DNA from: Megalonaias nervosa
Lineage: Eukaryota > Mollusca > Bivalvia > Unionida > Unionidae
DNA: 64,000 nt
Direction of reading: 5' to 3'
Assembly (NCBI GenBank): GCA_016617855.1
Contig: JAECUM010001915.1
Coordinates: 1-64,000, forward strand
The notes under the pieces were generated by a model. That model did not search any database and had not been told where the DNA came from. It worked only from the letters and a program-made list of their open reading frames with translations. Shown piece after piece: positions 33,201 to 48,200 of this stretch (its first letter is position 1; the number at the start of each line of letters is the position of its first letter). The translations under genes and the position numbers were made by a program.

Positions 33201-33840
33201 AATCTCTGTTAAAAATAAGGAATGTGTATACACTGGGGAGAGTGCAAAGAACCTACAGTTTTCTTTATTTTGATATCTGAATGATTGGGACTAATTTAGG
33301 GTTGAGAGTATAAAGCTGGGCCTTACTTCCTATGTGCATCTCTCAGAAATGTTAACTGAGCAAGACCATTTCCAATTTTCTGAATTTCAGATGTAACTTA
33401 TAAAACAAGAAGACCAGGGCATTCATGCCGAGCCAATAATCAAAGCATTACTTTAAAACATGTGTGAGCTTGACACCAAGTTCAAATGACTGAGTGAGTA
33501 TGTTGCAGACTTTATAAATTGTCTTAGATTCAAAATGATTCATCCAAAGCATGAAATAAACCCATAAAGAGGTTTAAGAAATATAAGCATAACATTTTTT
33601 TACTGAAATCTTAATTATTCACCTCAAGCATGAACATAATCCATAAAGACAAATAAAACTATTTTAACAAAAGCCTTAACATAAAAATATTTTGAATGAA
33701 ACTGTGACCCATTTGCAAAATGGACCATATTAACTTTATAATGACTGATCCCAGCATAAACATAAAATGGTTTAGGAAATATAAGCAAATTAAAGCAAGA
33801 GTACCAGGAATAGAACATTATATGCTTGCTCCGTAGATAA
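28871..33840. other. Non-coding AT-rich host DNA
   Basis: No supported gene. Open frames such as 29148-29387, 29408-29671 and 29666-29884 lack motifs. The stretch includes a (TA)n run at about 30156-30199. Confidence 0.55.
30156..30199. repeat. (TA)n microsatellite
   Basis: A pure TA run of about 44 bp within AT-rich intergenic DNA. Confidence 0.9.
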
Positions 33841-33849
33841 CTGAAATTT

Positions 33850-34530
33850 GTTTCACAGAAGTCATTTTTCTTCTTTCAGTTACAGTGACCATGACCTTTG
33901 ACCTTTTGACTTGAAAATCTGTAGATGTCATTCTTACTTCATATGAAAGTCATCAATAAAGTTTACTCCTGGTAGAATGAATGTTACTGTGCGGAAACCT
34001 TACTTATTCTTTGTCACAGTGACCCAGACCTTTGGACTATTGACAATGAAATTGAACTGGGCTTTTCATTAGCCCAAGTACAAGTCATCCACAAAGTTCA
34101 GTAATGTTAGATGGTGGAGAAGTCACTGTGCAGAGACTATTTTTCATCTTTTGGTCAATGACCTCTTCGACCCCAAAATATATACAGTATTCCTTATCCA
34201 AACTGCATACTATCCACAAAGTTTGGTAACTGTCAGTGGCGGAAAACTTAAGTCAGTATGTACAAACCGTTTTTCTTCTTTTAGTCACAGTAACCCTGAC
34301 CTTTGGTCTTTTGACTCAGAAATAGATAGGGTTAAGTCTTCACCCCAATGCAAGCCATCCACAAAGTTAGGTAACTGTCAATGGCAGAAAACTTAAGTTA
34401 GTATGTAAAAACCATTTTTCTTCTTTTAGTCACAGTAACCCTGACCTTTGATCATTTGACTCAGAAATTGATAGGGTTCTTTCTTAACCCCAATGCAAGC
34501 CATCCACAAAGTTTGGTAACTAAAAGACTG
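33850..34530. repeat. Tandem repeat array, unit 145 bp
   Basis: ATCCACAAAGTTTGGTAACT-type starts lie at 34212, 34357 and 34502, exactly 145 bp apart. The two complete units share TTTTTCTTCTTTTAGTCACAG and CCTGACCTTTG blocks with few differences. More diverged units extend upstream to about 33850. It is the same family as the array at 28250-28870. Confidence 0.8.
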
Positions 34531-37500
34531 ACACCATGAGTTAATTTGCAAACACGACATTGGTAACATATATATACAGATGCACAAAAGAATAACATTA
34601 AAACATTATACATACAGCATGACAAGCCAATAAAATCTTTAAGCAAAACTTTTAACACAATTTTCTATTACTGTGCCTGTAATCCTAATGTTTATGTGTT
34701 AAGCGTGCATACCACAAAATGTATTGTCTTAGGCTCCATAATGACTAACGTCAAGCATGATGAGAATCTATCAAAGGGGGTTAGGAAATATGTAAATTAA
34801 AATCTGTTACCAAAATCTTAACAATCTCTGTAAAACAATGTTGGCAATATTGGGAAAATGACTGACCACTATGCCTCACTTTCTACAAGTATGGCCTCAA
34901 CAAAAGCAGGCTGAAAACCTTTATTCATATTTTACAATTTCACAAGTGCACTTTCAAATAAAAGCAACACTACTTCAGATTCCTTATCTGACCCATGGCA
35001 GGAGTTTCATAAGCTGTTTGCTTCTAACAGCTTCTATGGCATTCCTAATTGTGATTAAAAAAGACCTGTCAACCCTTGCATATGACTGACATGTAGGTGT
35101 ATGTTAACTTTCTCTGCGTGAGTTGCTGATAATTTTTCCATTCTTTCCATACTGCCAAAACTCCCAGGGGCTGACCCTTAAAGATCAAACATGTTGTCAT
35201 TGTATGATTTATTGTAAGAGAAAAAATATTTAAAACTGAAGCATTCAGACCATTCTTCTCAATAATTACCATCCATTTCTTCCACAAATAAGAATTCATC
35301 AGTACCAAAATTTCACAAATCCCACCCCCATCAAATGTGGTTTCAGACTATTGCATTTTCTCTTAACTGCAACCAATGTAATGCTTAATGACTGGAACAT
35401 GAAACTTGCCAGAATTATTCCTGAGATGTCGTATATAAATATAAACTGAAATGGAATGGAACCGATCAAGGTCAAAGGTCACAAGGTACAAATGTTTCCT
35501 AATTCTTCAGACATCAGTAAATGAAAACCTCGAAAGCAGCATTTTCATTCTTTCATCCAAACATTTATTGAAAATGGATAAAAAACAGCAATTTCTGCTA
35601 GATTTACTTTGATTTATTTCAGTGGCTTTAAATTTAGTTCACATTAATTCCATATCCTAGGACTTTTAAGTTCTCCATGAGTAGGTACATTTCACAATTC
35701 TGTCCCACGGTAAGTTTTGCATAGACAAGCAAAATATGCACAAGTACACTAACTTTTCCTTAGCATTAATATTAATGTACTATTTTGATCAAAAAAGAAT
35801 ACATCATCATATAAAAATATTAGACTTACAGTTGTGCAAATGCTTAAATTTGCCTACTGTTCCACTCTGGTGGTTTGCAGTTTTGCATAGGATTAAAAAT
35901 TTAAACAATGTATTCCCTGCAGTTTCTCCACTAGAAATCCTAGTTACAAAATGGAATGTGTGTATCTTACAGCAAGCACAATGAACCTACCATTTTCTTA
36001 ATTCTGATACCTGACAGAGTGGGGCTGACTGGGTTTCAGAGTACAAAGCTGGGATTCTATCAGAACTCTGTTAGTTCTGCATGGCCATTTTCACTTCCTA
36101 AACTGTAGCAGTAATTATAAAAAAATTATAACACATTTTTAGTAAGTTGAAATTTCACAATTTCACAAGAGCACTTTCAGAAAATACCTGATGGTGATAC
36201 ACACATGCAGGATAAATGCAAACAAGCATCAACTTTTTCCTCATTGTTAGAGTTGTACAACAAGAAATTTTGCCCTATACTATCTTTCAGCAGGGCTCCC
36301 AAACCCCAATGCAGAGCCATATAGCAATTGCCTAAGTGTAAACAGTGTAGACTAAGATCTGTCAAGGTGTAATGTATTGGCAGATCTGTGAATACACTGG
36401 TCAATTGTGTTCCGTTAAACAGAGTAGACCCTGACCCTGATCTTCCGGCACATTAAGTAATGAATAAACTGGATCTATGCTGTCTGCAGCTTGCTATGCA
36501 CAATTAATGGCTAAATACAATAACAAAATGACAGCATAATTCTAGAACAGCATTCTGCAATGAACAATAACAATGCTCCATAATTTTGTACATGCTGGAA
36601 AGACTTTGTGGAACAGAATCTGAGATCATTAATGACTTTAAAAAATTACATTGATGTAGTTATTTTTTAAGTTCTGAACACACAATACAGGATTCTCCTT
36701 TCTCCAAAGATAGCATATTTACTTACAAAGTCTACTTAATCTAGTGTTCAAGAAGAATCATTAACTTGTTATATAATGTAGCATAACTTTCACATTCAAA
36801 CTTGAACAACTTGAAAAAACTATAAGCAAAATAAATACAAGATTGTACACAATTCTTTTCCTAAATGATCAACCAAAAGTTATTGGAAATGATGTATATT
36901 TTAACACAAATGGTTGGGACTGTTCAAGAGTTAGTGACCCCAAGTAAGCTCTCCCAAGCACCTGACACAGAAGACTCAACTTGAAATTTATGGACAGAGC
37001 GTATAGTTAGATCTAGCAATGAGATTTATTTCAAACATTTTTCCAAGAGAAAAGAAGCTTGTGTATGGTTGAAAAAAATTACCAAAGATTAGGTGTCACC
37101 AAACTTAGCTTCTCCTGGGAAGTTTGCAAAAAGATGATGTCCTGAGTACTGTTTGCATATAATGGTTGAAAACAATTTTGGCTGATTGCTATAACTCTTT
37201 TTTGGAAGAAAACAACTTCTTTTAGGGAGAATGCCTAAATATTACTCACCTATTCATAAGATTTATTTTAAAAATGCACTGTCCAAATTTTGTTGCTGAA
37301 AAACCCATGCTGGTGACATACTGGACAAGGTAAATTATTGCTTAAAATTCAAGATCTGACCCATTACATGAAAAACAAAAGGATTAAAATGATTTCTACC
37401 AAAAAGAATTCTGCAGTATTGCTCTAGGACACAAAGTAGGGTCTGTTGGAATAATTAACATAAAAATGGACCATCGCCAATATTGCCATCATGATAAAAT

Positions 37501-39821
37501 ACATTTTTCTCTACTTAACTCTTGTATGATTATTTTGTTAATTGTTGGTTTTAATGGCGCTCTAAACATTTTATTGGTTTCATAATGCCCAATGTCAAAC
37601 CCAAATGTATAAATTTCTCTGTAAACCTTTTGATATATTCAAATTGTTTAAACAAAGTTAATGTACAACAACAAAAACCAGATTATTGCACAGAAGAATG
37701 TGCATCAAACAAGAACATCTGTCCTTAATATGTAAATTATTTTAGATATAAAATTAAATGGAAATGCTTTACCAGGCAGATAAATTAATATGATGAACTA
37801 AACAATTACTGTTTTCTTGGTAAAATAATTGTAGATCCAAAAGCAAACAGAACTTGTTCAAATCATTTTTGTCATAGGTCTAATATAATATTTTCTAATC
37901 AGTCTGACTAATGGAAAATCGAGAAGACAAAAAAGAAAAACAAGATAAGGCACTTGTGGAAAAATAAGAGAAAATTCTTAAGTAAAATAAAGCCATTCTA
38001 TATAAATGTATCCTGCTGATTTAGTCTTATTCAACTACTCTCCATCATAGAAGGGTCTGGTAAAATGTTTCATTGATTTCTTTTAGTGTTTAAAAGTGCT
38101 ATATAAAGGTAAAAATACACATATATTTCTTCTGGATCTCAAATTTTATCTAGACATACTTTCTGAAATCATTTATGCCAAAAATTCTTAAGTAAACTCA
38201 AAAAGCATTCAAATTTACTTTTTAAATAGAAGCTGCTGAAGGAGGTATATCTCAATCATTCAACAAAATTATCCATGTTTATACAAAACTTAACATTATC
38301 TTATCCTCAGAATGATGTATCATCTCATTAGCCAATCCAATCACTTTATCAAATTTTAGTTTCATTCTTGGTTCAAGGAAACTGCAGTATTTTACCAGAC
38401 CATTCATTGGCACAGACCTCACAAGAGGTCTAGAGACCTATTAACCCTTAAAAGACATTCTCATTACAACAGTCTATATTTTTCCATACATGTGACCCAA
38501 TTTTCTGTAATATTTAGTAAAATATCATGTATTGCTTTGTCCATTTGGAAAACATACATATTACAAGTTCAGAATTGTGGTCTGATGTAGTGAAAGAAAC
38601 ATTATGATCAACTAAAACAATTATAAAGTATACTTGGCCTTAATGATCTCCAGTTTCAGCATCTGCGTTTCTAAACCCCCTGGTGATTAGCAGCTTTTTG
38701 CTAGATCTCTCAAGTTCATGTAACCTTTATGTATCTTTTTTTGTTCAAGCAATGGTGGCAATCAATGAGCAATACTCAAATCATACAACATTATGTATAA
38801 TAAATGTAATCGTTGCCTTTCCTGCCTTTTTTTAAAAGAATGACCAAGTACCTAAATAATGTGTATATATCCATGCAGACTGTTTAGGACTATTCAAAGG
38901 TTTATGGTCTCCCTCACCTTCAGTGTGTTTACTGGATGACATTTCCATGCCATGCAAAAGCTTGATCATAATGGCAGTTACACACAGGTAGATTAAAGTG
39001 TCCGAGGTACCCCTTGTTAGTCTTGTACCCTGACAACTTTTATGGAGTCTGAAACCTGGACAAAGCTGATATCCAATTTTGACTTATCATTTTTTTGTTG
39101 CATAAGACCATAATTTAAGCATATTTTTAAACAGTAAGGGCTGGCAGGTCTTGGTCTAGTTGAATGTGACTATTTAATTGTGAAACAAGATACTTTTCTA
39201 TTTCCAAAAGTGGAAATAAGAGCACTGACAAAGATTATACAGATGAAGGTGAAGCACAAATTTTACAATAAAACCTATAAGGAACATACCCAAAAATGAC
39301 AGTTGCTCATGAACACTGAAAGACATAAGGGACATACCAAAAAATGACAGTTGTTCATGAACATTAAAAGACATACCTTTATACCTAATTACACATCAAC
39401 AGCACTGTTAAAAATGTAAACCTAATTTATCGAAGAAAATTTATGAATCGATCTTTTTTCTTAAAAATGTCATTTCTCAGATTGGATCACTGAATATTTA
39501 TCACTTCTTTCTGTTCAATATAGGAAACAAATACATTTTCTACTTTATCTGTTGAAAAAGCACTGACACGTGTTCTGATCCTATCTGGTAAACAAAAATG
39601 GATCTTTTTTATTTTGACTGCATTTCATGCCATCAGAAGTGTGCAATTCAAACTAACATATCTTAAATATATGGACACGACAACATTTTGCATTCATAAC
39701 CAGAGATCACAATTTTGGCATGGAAGAAATGGGGTAAAAATATATTTACACTGAGCTTTGTCAGGTCTATATAAACATTAGTCTATCTACAACATGATTC
39801 AAATTTACTAAAACAAAGTCC
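34531..39821. other. Non-coding AT-rich DNA, includes the 3' flank of the BAK-like gene
   Basis: No supported gene. It lies downstream of the BAK-like stop codon, so its right part must hold that gene's 3' UTR and poly(A) signal; several TTTATT (AATAAA on the minus strand) sites exist and I cannot choose among them. A direct repeat of about 50 bp (AAAAATGACAGTTG(C/T)TCATGAACA) lies at 39290-39380. Confidence 0.5.
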
Positions 39822-39926
39822 TCATCTTCGCAAGTAAATCACTGCTGCTATTGCAGATACAGCTGCAAAGAACATGAAGACCCAATACTTGTTTTCCATC
39901 TGTGGCACATAGGACATGGCATCTGA
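39822..39926 (-). CDS. BAK1: BAK-like gene, coding exon 4 (membrane anchor)
   Basis: The acceptor is ATTTTTCAG|TCA and the stop is TGA at 39822-39824. It encodes 34 residues with one hydrophobic segment (FMFFAAVSAIAAVIYL) and a short basic end, as in tail-anchored Bcl-2 proteins. Confidence 0.88.
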   Translation of the reverse strand, partial: SDAMSYVPQMENKYWVFMFFAAVSAIAAVIYLRR

Positions 39927-42900
39927 CTGAAAAATCAATAATCAGTTAATAATACAAAGGGGTCATATATGGTTTGCTAAGTTCAAATATATGCTCAAGG
40001 TAGAAGGAAGAGCCTCAACATGTAGGTTCAAGGTATTTCTGAGAAAATTACCATATTTGCCTGCAAAACTATGGTAAATAAAAAATGTTAGCATTGGTGA
40101 TGCAATCTCTCAATCTGGAAAAACATATGATGATACCATTAATATTCATGAAACCAGAAGTTACTAGTGAAAAAGATGAAGCCAAAGTACTGAAATGGCC
40201 TAGTCTTATACTTTGCATCAGCTTATATATGGATGAAGGATGGAAAATTAACAAAATTAGCAAATTTGTCCTATACTTTTTATCAACTTACAGACCAGCA
40301 AATATGGTACCAGCAGAAAACATGCTGAAGAAGAGGAAAGAGTCTCTGTATGAGGAACACATGCTCAAGGACAAGGGAAGAGTGACAAACTGTGCAGTCA
40401 AAATCTTTCTGAGGAAAGCTCTAGCACAACACCTGCTCAAGGAATTGAGAAGTGTCTCAACATTGCCAATTATACAGTCTGCTACAGTGGGAAGATGGAA
40501 TGAAAAGGAGAATATTAGTTAAACCAAAAGTCTGTTTATCATCAATGGTTCTCAAATCATTTTGTGCCTCACTGATAATTATTGATAATAATTTTAAATA
40601 ACATTAATATAAGTTTTATCACACTGATTCCATAAATTGCTAGTTTTTTGATGAAAATATTAAATATCTAAAATATTAGTTATCTCTTTTATAATTATTA
40701 ATCACATCTGACTGGTCCCAATCTAGAAAGGCCACACCTCTTATAAGGCCACTTGATTGTTGCAGAAGGGGTGGCTTTATAAGAGGTGAACCCTGCATAT
40801 GACCTCTACTAATAGACCACCTTTCTTGATAGTACACCTTTTGGGGAAGAAAAATGGTCTGTCAAGAAAGGTTTTACATGTCAAGTTTAATTTCTATACT
40901 TACCCAGCCTCCCTGCCTGGCAATCCAACTAGCAATTCCACTTGCTGCATCACCAATAAAACGGACTATATTCCTGATGACATTTCTAAGCACAGATGCA
41001 AATTCATTAATTCTGTCTCCCAGCCTCAACACTCTCATAGCTATCCTGTATCCTAGGCAAAATAATGCCAAAATTCTGCCCCAGTTGATTCCATTCTGAA
41101 ACAACCTAGAAATTAAAAGGAAAAGAAATAATTTTACTGAATTTTGAAGAGAAAGCAACATAAAGTAATTTTTCTAATCTCTCTTACCCTTTATTTTCTC
41201 AAATGAACCCAACTGTCAGTGCAATTTCACAACATTTCGTACCTGGATGTTTACACAAAGAGACCCTCTCTACATGGAAAATTAAAACAAAACTAGCAAT
41301 ATACAAAAAAACTGCATTACTGTGCATTTTGCCCAGTTACTCATTAACACAACCCCATTAGACCTCTGACTGTTCTGATGATCTAAGTGGTTAGAGTGTC
41401 TGCCTCGGGCAGCCAAGTCATACCAAAGACTTAAAAAATTTTCCTAGCAGATGCCACACTTGGTGCTCAGCATTAAGAGGTTAGTGTTAGGATTTGTTGC
41501 CTTGTGTCAGGATAATGTAACCGTGTGGGACATGTTACATGTCTGCAGTATGATACCCTAGTGCCAGACATCACTATAAACTGCCACGATGTAGACATCG
41601 TAGTAATATGATTAAAATTGTTAAAGCTAAATTAAAAATCTAAATCATACACAACAAGCATTCATTAAATATCCTGGTACTAACCTGAAGAAAACTTTGG
41701 CACATTTACAAGACACCCTATATCATGTTCCACGTTCTGAAACTTCTATCTTTTATGATGTAAGAATATACTTGCACACCGTGACAAACATGCATGTATG
41801 TGCAAATGAATGTATATATCTGGTCAAACAAACACATCTGTTCAGCCAACCCCATCCCCACTTGTGGCTAACAGTGCCAAGAATGGATTTCCCAACTATC
41901 AAATTCCCCTATCATGCTGACACCATCAACTTAAACTATAGACAAAATAACATTTTCTACACTAACTGCTTTCACTTCAGCACTAATTGATTTAACCAGA
42001 TTTTAATATCTTGTCTTGTTGCAGAAGAAAGTGAAAGTAAAAACCTTTAATATTGACCTTAATCATAAAAACTTAACCATAATCTAGGGTGTGGACATAT
42101 CTAAAGACAAATAGATCTACAGAAAGACCTAGGGACAAATGGAGACAACACATTAACACAAATGTGATCACTATGTCAAGCTTCTGCTAAGATGAGTTTG
42201 ACAAAAAGCAATTACATGCATGTTTAGTGTATTCTTAACACTGACTTCCATGATAATGCTGAAAAGATATTTGATATGTGGAGATTTTTAAATTACCACA
42301 TACCCCTTCCAAAACTTAAGATTCTGTTCAAAGAAGACTCATGTCAAATATATTTTTGTAGAATATACAGTGGTCCCCCACATGAACTGTCCCCTGACCA
42401 GTGGCCACCCACTCTTTACAGCAAGAATCCCTTGGCATCAACAAGTTTGTGTTCAACAGTACCCCTCAAGATAGGCCACCCCTCTAACATGACCAGCAGA
42501 ATTGACAATTAAGACTGTCAAGATCATGACATGGTCAGACAGAAATGGGATCAGCAATGTTTTGATTGAGCTCTGGGCATAATTGTCAAGATCATAACAT
42601 GGTCAGATAGGTTAAATATAGATTCTGTGGATTAACACATACACAGAAATTAACCTTGAATAAAACAAGGTACCAGACAAAGACTGAAAAATCATGTGAC
42701 AGTACATGTATCACTTCCTTTATAACAAGGCATTTCATTTGCAAAAGTTTCGTTGCAAACTTGAATTGCAGAACTGTACAATTAGCAACATAGAAATAAA
42801 TCACTGCAAAACTGTAACATGTCATCAAGTAAATGATGACATAATACTTTAGAAGAAACTGTTATTTGACTTGACAACAATGGGGAGAGTTCACTTGCCA

Positions 42901-45166
42901 AAACATTTTGTTGGGAGACTTAAATAAACAAAATCGTAGAAGATAAGGTGAATATTCTGTAGCAGTGAGAAAATGGAGTAAATGGAAAGAGAATTTTTTA
43001 TAAATATGAAACAACATATGTAGCAAGATTTAAATAATGTTTTTGAATGGTTTTATAATGTGCATGCCAACATTACCCCACTCACATTTCATGCTTAAGA
43101 ATAAGAACCATTAATTTACATTACCTTGAAAAAATTGTTTTTAAGAAAAGAACATTTTAATAATTAATGCTACTTTTAAATGAAGATATTAACTGCTTTC
43201 TTATATGTAGCTTTCCTACTATATACACATACATATACATACACATCTCACAAATACAGAACAGCTCCGGTGACCTAGTGGTTAGAGCATCTGCATCAGA
43301 TGTGGGAGGTTGCGGGTTCAAACCCCGGCTGAGTCATAACAAAGACTTATAAAAATGGAACTAACAGCTGCCTCGCTAGGCACTCAGCATTAAGAGGTTA
43401 GTGTTAGGACTGGTCGGTCTGGTGTCAGGATAATGTGACTGGGTGTGACATCATGCTACATGTCTGCGGCATGATGCCCCTGTGCTAGACATCACTATCA
43501 ACTGCCACACTGCAGACATCATAGCAATATGACTAAAATTGTTAAAGCTACATAAATAACTAAAAACACACACACACACATAGTCCCCCTCTGGAAAGGC
43601 TACTCATCTTATAAGGCCACTTTCCAAGTGTGGAACAGGTGGCCGTATAAGAGTGGGGACCACTGTATTAACCATGACTTATATCTTTTATCTGAATTTT
43701 ATTTTTCCTACCTGATAATAAAGAAATCTGTTTAACTTCAAGCAAATTCAAGCATCACAAAAAATTAAACTTTTCAATATATGGCTGTGTGACGTGGGGT
43801 TCTGAGAGGGGTTAAACTGACACCTCATAATTTCATTTAGGGTTATGAAGTTATACAGGATGCCTTCAAGTAGGACACTAAATACCATTTATGGCCAGTT
43901 CAATAAAGTATTAATTAACTGGTTAAGCAATTTTCTAAACTGAATTTTGTTCAATTACATCATATTTTGTTTTATATTATTCTTTATATTTAATATCTAT
44001 CTATCCTTGGTCCTAATAATCCATGAAATTATAAACCATTATACAACCACCCTCAGAATAACACCAATATTGTAAGTGGACCAATGCTGACATTATAACA
44101 ACAAATGTAGAGGGTATATGTACAGGTACATATCACTGCCCATAAAGGTAGACCTGAGTCCCCTGCTTCAAATACCTCTAAATTATTTGGTATCATGATT
44201 TATGCAATATCTGAAAATTCTGACCCAATGTGTTTGACAGTTATCAAGATATTTTGCTGAAATGTACAACTTCAGCATCTTCCATGAATGAAGGCCATGT
44301 GACATCACTGGGGAAACACAGCATTGTGAAACACCATTGTTCTAATGTGAAGCATGAAGCTTCCCTGGACTATTTTCTGATTTTGTGAATTATTCAGGAT
44401 TAAGAGATGTGTCATTGAAGATGTAGTGGTATGAGTATGGTCCTCACTGTCTCAACTTCATAAAACAATACATATTGTGAACTAGCAATTTTGATACAGC
44501 TATCTGTTAAACAACTTTATGTTTTTTGTAGGCTTAAAGCAACTTTTCAGCACATGATAGGGTATACATGGCAGCCAGTATATTTGGCAGAGGAAGAGCC
44601 CTGGAAAACCCTGGAAGAACCAATGACCCTTGGGAAGAAAATGGAAAGCTTTCTCTCATATCATGTTGGCCAAGCCAAGACTCAAATCCATGCAGACAGA
44701 GGTGAGATGTGCAAGTGATCTGTAAAGGCGAGCATCTCAGATTACTCAGCCACCTGCAGCCTCGTAAATGTCAAATGAAAGGGCAATGTATCAAATCATC
44801 AATTTCCTTTGCAGAAGTGAGAGCAGTATTGTAAGACTCTGCTCATGACTCCATACTAATTTTTCACAATATATGCAATTAATTCCCCCAAAACCTATAT
44901 TGAAACAATACCATAATTATATTGGAGGAACTTTCTTATGCAGTCAATACTTAAAAATACATTTGCTCAAATTCTCTTAGTAAAATATGGTCCCCTTCAT
45001 AAGCTTGTCTGTGTAAAATATGATTTTCTTTACAATTACATCTATGAAGCTGATCCATGAATACCAATGTCCTATTGTTGGTGAAGATGTTCTAAACTAC
45101 TTGCTTTTTAATGCATTAACATGGATATTTAAAACAAAAACAAAACCAAAGCAGGTTCAATTTACA

Positions 45167-45224
<58 letters not shown>

Positions 45225-48200
45225 AAGTAGACAGTGAGCAGTCACTGAATAATGCACTGCAGACTACTGAGCTACAGCATTATTTCAAACTACCAAGAGT
45301 GGGAAACAATGCAACATTAAACAATAAGATTAACATAGAATAGGAGAAAACAAAAGCAATAGAGACATTAAATTAGGGGGCTAAACAACTGGGTGCATGC
45401 AGTCACATCATGAAAATTGTCAAAAACTATCAATTTTATTATTTTCAATTTTATTATAAGATAAAAGTTGACTGAAAATACAATTTACTAAATTCTCATA
45501 TTCCTTTCAAAATGAGACAGAGAGATACCTGTATGCAGAACTGCCAAAGCAGAAACTGCAGAAACACATGAATTTAAAGCTGAGTCAAACTAGTGGTCCT
45601 AACCCACCTCCCCAGAAATTGCTGACAGTATGAAGCTCTGGGCGCCCACCCCAGACCCTGGATTGAAAGAGAGATTAGTCTTGGAATCATCAAATTTTTT
45701 CACACTGATATTCATTTAAGCAATAAATTTAATTAAATTTTCATTGACAATTATCAAACCTCCACTGTTAATTGCTGGGCTACAGTTTATAAGCTTTAGT
45801 GACTGCTATAAGCATTGACAAACCACTACTGAGTTGGAAAACACTGGACTGTTGATCAATAGGCATTGAGAATAGGTGACTGCTGTATAAAGGGCATGCT
45901 TTAGTGTACACATTAAACTTTATTAAAATAATAACTTTTCCTCATTTTTTGTAACTTGGTAACGACGTTAGATGCTTACCTCGAAAACAGGTGAATGATA
46001 TTCATTATGGAGTTATTATTTTCCTCTTTTTAATAAGATAATAAACTGAATAATTTAAGCTCTCTTTACCTGTATTAAGCCCATAAAAGTCCACTTAGCT
46101 ATGCTAGTGTGGAGGCTATAAAAACACTAACTTCCTCTTACTTCTTGGAGGCTCATATAAATTTTCAGCATGATTTTACCTAATTGCTGATACAAATAGT
46201 CAATAAATCAGCAATGAATTTCATTATGAAACAAGTAACTACTGAGTAACAACTTTTTAGACTGCACTTTTAACTTATGAGTAACATGAAAGATGATCAT
46301 ATATCCTGAATACTGAAGTATCAAATGGAGATGCAATGGGTAGCTGCTGGCTCGATGCAAAGAAAAGTCAACTCGGTGGACTGGAGGAGACTGACAAGAC
46401 TATAGTAACTATTCCACCTAAATTTCTCCTGATATAGACCCTGAAACTTAATTGATTAAGGTTTCAGATGCAGTCTTTTCTAGAAAACTCAACTGTTATT
46501 TTTCTTTTCCCATTGATATGCATGTGACAAGCAGTAAATTTAAAGTTGGTAGGCATTGCCAGCTGCTACATGGCCATCTGTCACCCCTTCATTGATTAAA
46601 ACAAACACTGATAGTTACTGGCAATGGTTTATTGCATTATTAACACTATTGACTCATTGGTGTTAAAAGTAGCATCTATCTGTATGGAATTTACAACATG
46701 CGGGGTCAAATTTGAATTGGCATTTGCAAAGACTCCCTAATGGAAAAATCATTTCAAACTCTAAGTTTGTACATATATGATCCAAGCTCCCACACATCAC
46801 TGAAAGTGCAGATGAGTATATGGTAACTATACAATGCATCTAGACATAACTGTCTCCCACTGTCCAAGATATTGTTAATAATAAATAATGACACAGCCTA
46901 GATCCAATCATGTTATCAATATTCATTTGTAAGACAAAAGGAATTGAAAATCACATCTGACTAACCTTGGAAATTCTATATTATAAAATCTCAAGTTCAT
47001 TTTTCATGCTGCTATTCTGTCTAGCCAACATCATTATCGCCTCTGCCCTTCAAGTTGTTTTATTAAGGAACTTGTTTTTCTGGTGTACAAGAGTACTGAT
47101 GTTAATATTGTTGTTTTATTATTGCCTATGATTACTCAACTAATGATATAACTGCATTTGTGAGAACTGCAGGTCCGAGTCTAACCGAATGAAAGGCTTA
47201 CTTTCTGGCCACACCAGCAAAGGCTTCATAGGCACTGACATGATCGATGTTAAGGGAGTTTATCATCTGATCAAATTCATTTGCATATCGCTCATTGATA
47301 TCATCCCCAATCTTTGCCAACTGTCGACCCACCTGAGATGCTGGGCTGAAAAATAATTTTGAAAATCTTGTCAACAGTGCAAATTGTCATTATCTAACAT
47401 TTATGATATTTATTAATTATTGTCCCATAATAATGTACTGATATAAATAATAGGTTTTGGATGCAAAAAGATAAAATAAAGGTCACATGGAACAAAAACA
47501 TAAATTGTGAACAGTGCTATGATTCTGCATTATGTCCAAAACATTGCAGTAAAGTTTTTAAAACTGTTGATCTTGCTGATGTTCTCTTTCCTAACAATTT
47601 GTATCACTATCTTGCTATCATTTATTATTATCATTATTGCTGTGTTCTAATGGGTTAAATTACAACCTTTTGTCTTTACTACCCTCATGTGCTTTAATAT
47701 TCCGACAGCTCACTTGACCTTTTTTCACCAGCATACCTGCTTTGAGTATATGTTGTGCAAGTGGGAATCATGCATCACAAATTACTGAAGAAATATATTT
47801 TCTGTTTGTTTGCTCATCTATTTTCCTCTTTCCTACCTTCGGTCTGTCCAAAATTGTACTTTTAAACAGCAGTTTAAATACCAATTTACAAGGAAAAAGT
47901 AAAAATAATGTTTTAAGTCAAGCATCGAATGTTTAACATTTTTTGCAATACAAAGAAAAGCAGCTAGTCAGTAGCTTCTCGTAGGTCGGTGGTTCTTTCC
48001 GGGTATTTCCCGGTTTCTTCCTCCACCATTAATACTGGCCGCCATGTATAGCCTATCGTGTGCTGAAAATGGCGTTAAGCCCCACAACAACAACAAAGAA
48101 AAGCCCATCTTCTGTCGCACTCTTTCTGTGTATTTTTGTTTGGTGTTAATTAACAACAAAATTAACCATGTGCTGTCTTATTACCACTATGGCAAATGAC

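Noticed and set aside
34871..35089. Possible extra exon downstream of the BAK-like gene
   Set aside because: It is on the opposite strand, motif-free, and outside the complete 230-residue reading frame.
40085..40522. 145-codon plus-strand frame
   Set aside because: It lies in BAK intron 3, has no recognisable domain and contains internally repetitive DNA.
43263..43345. tRNA gene
   Set aside because: A- and B-box sequences are present, but the body and the related copy at 41370 show that this is a SINE head.
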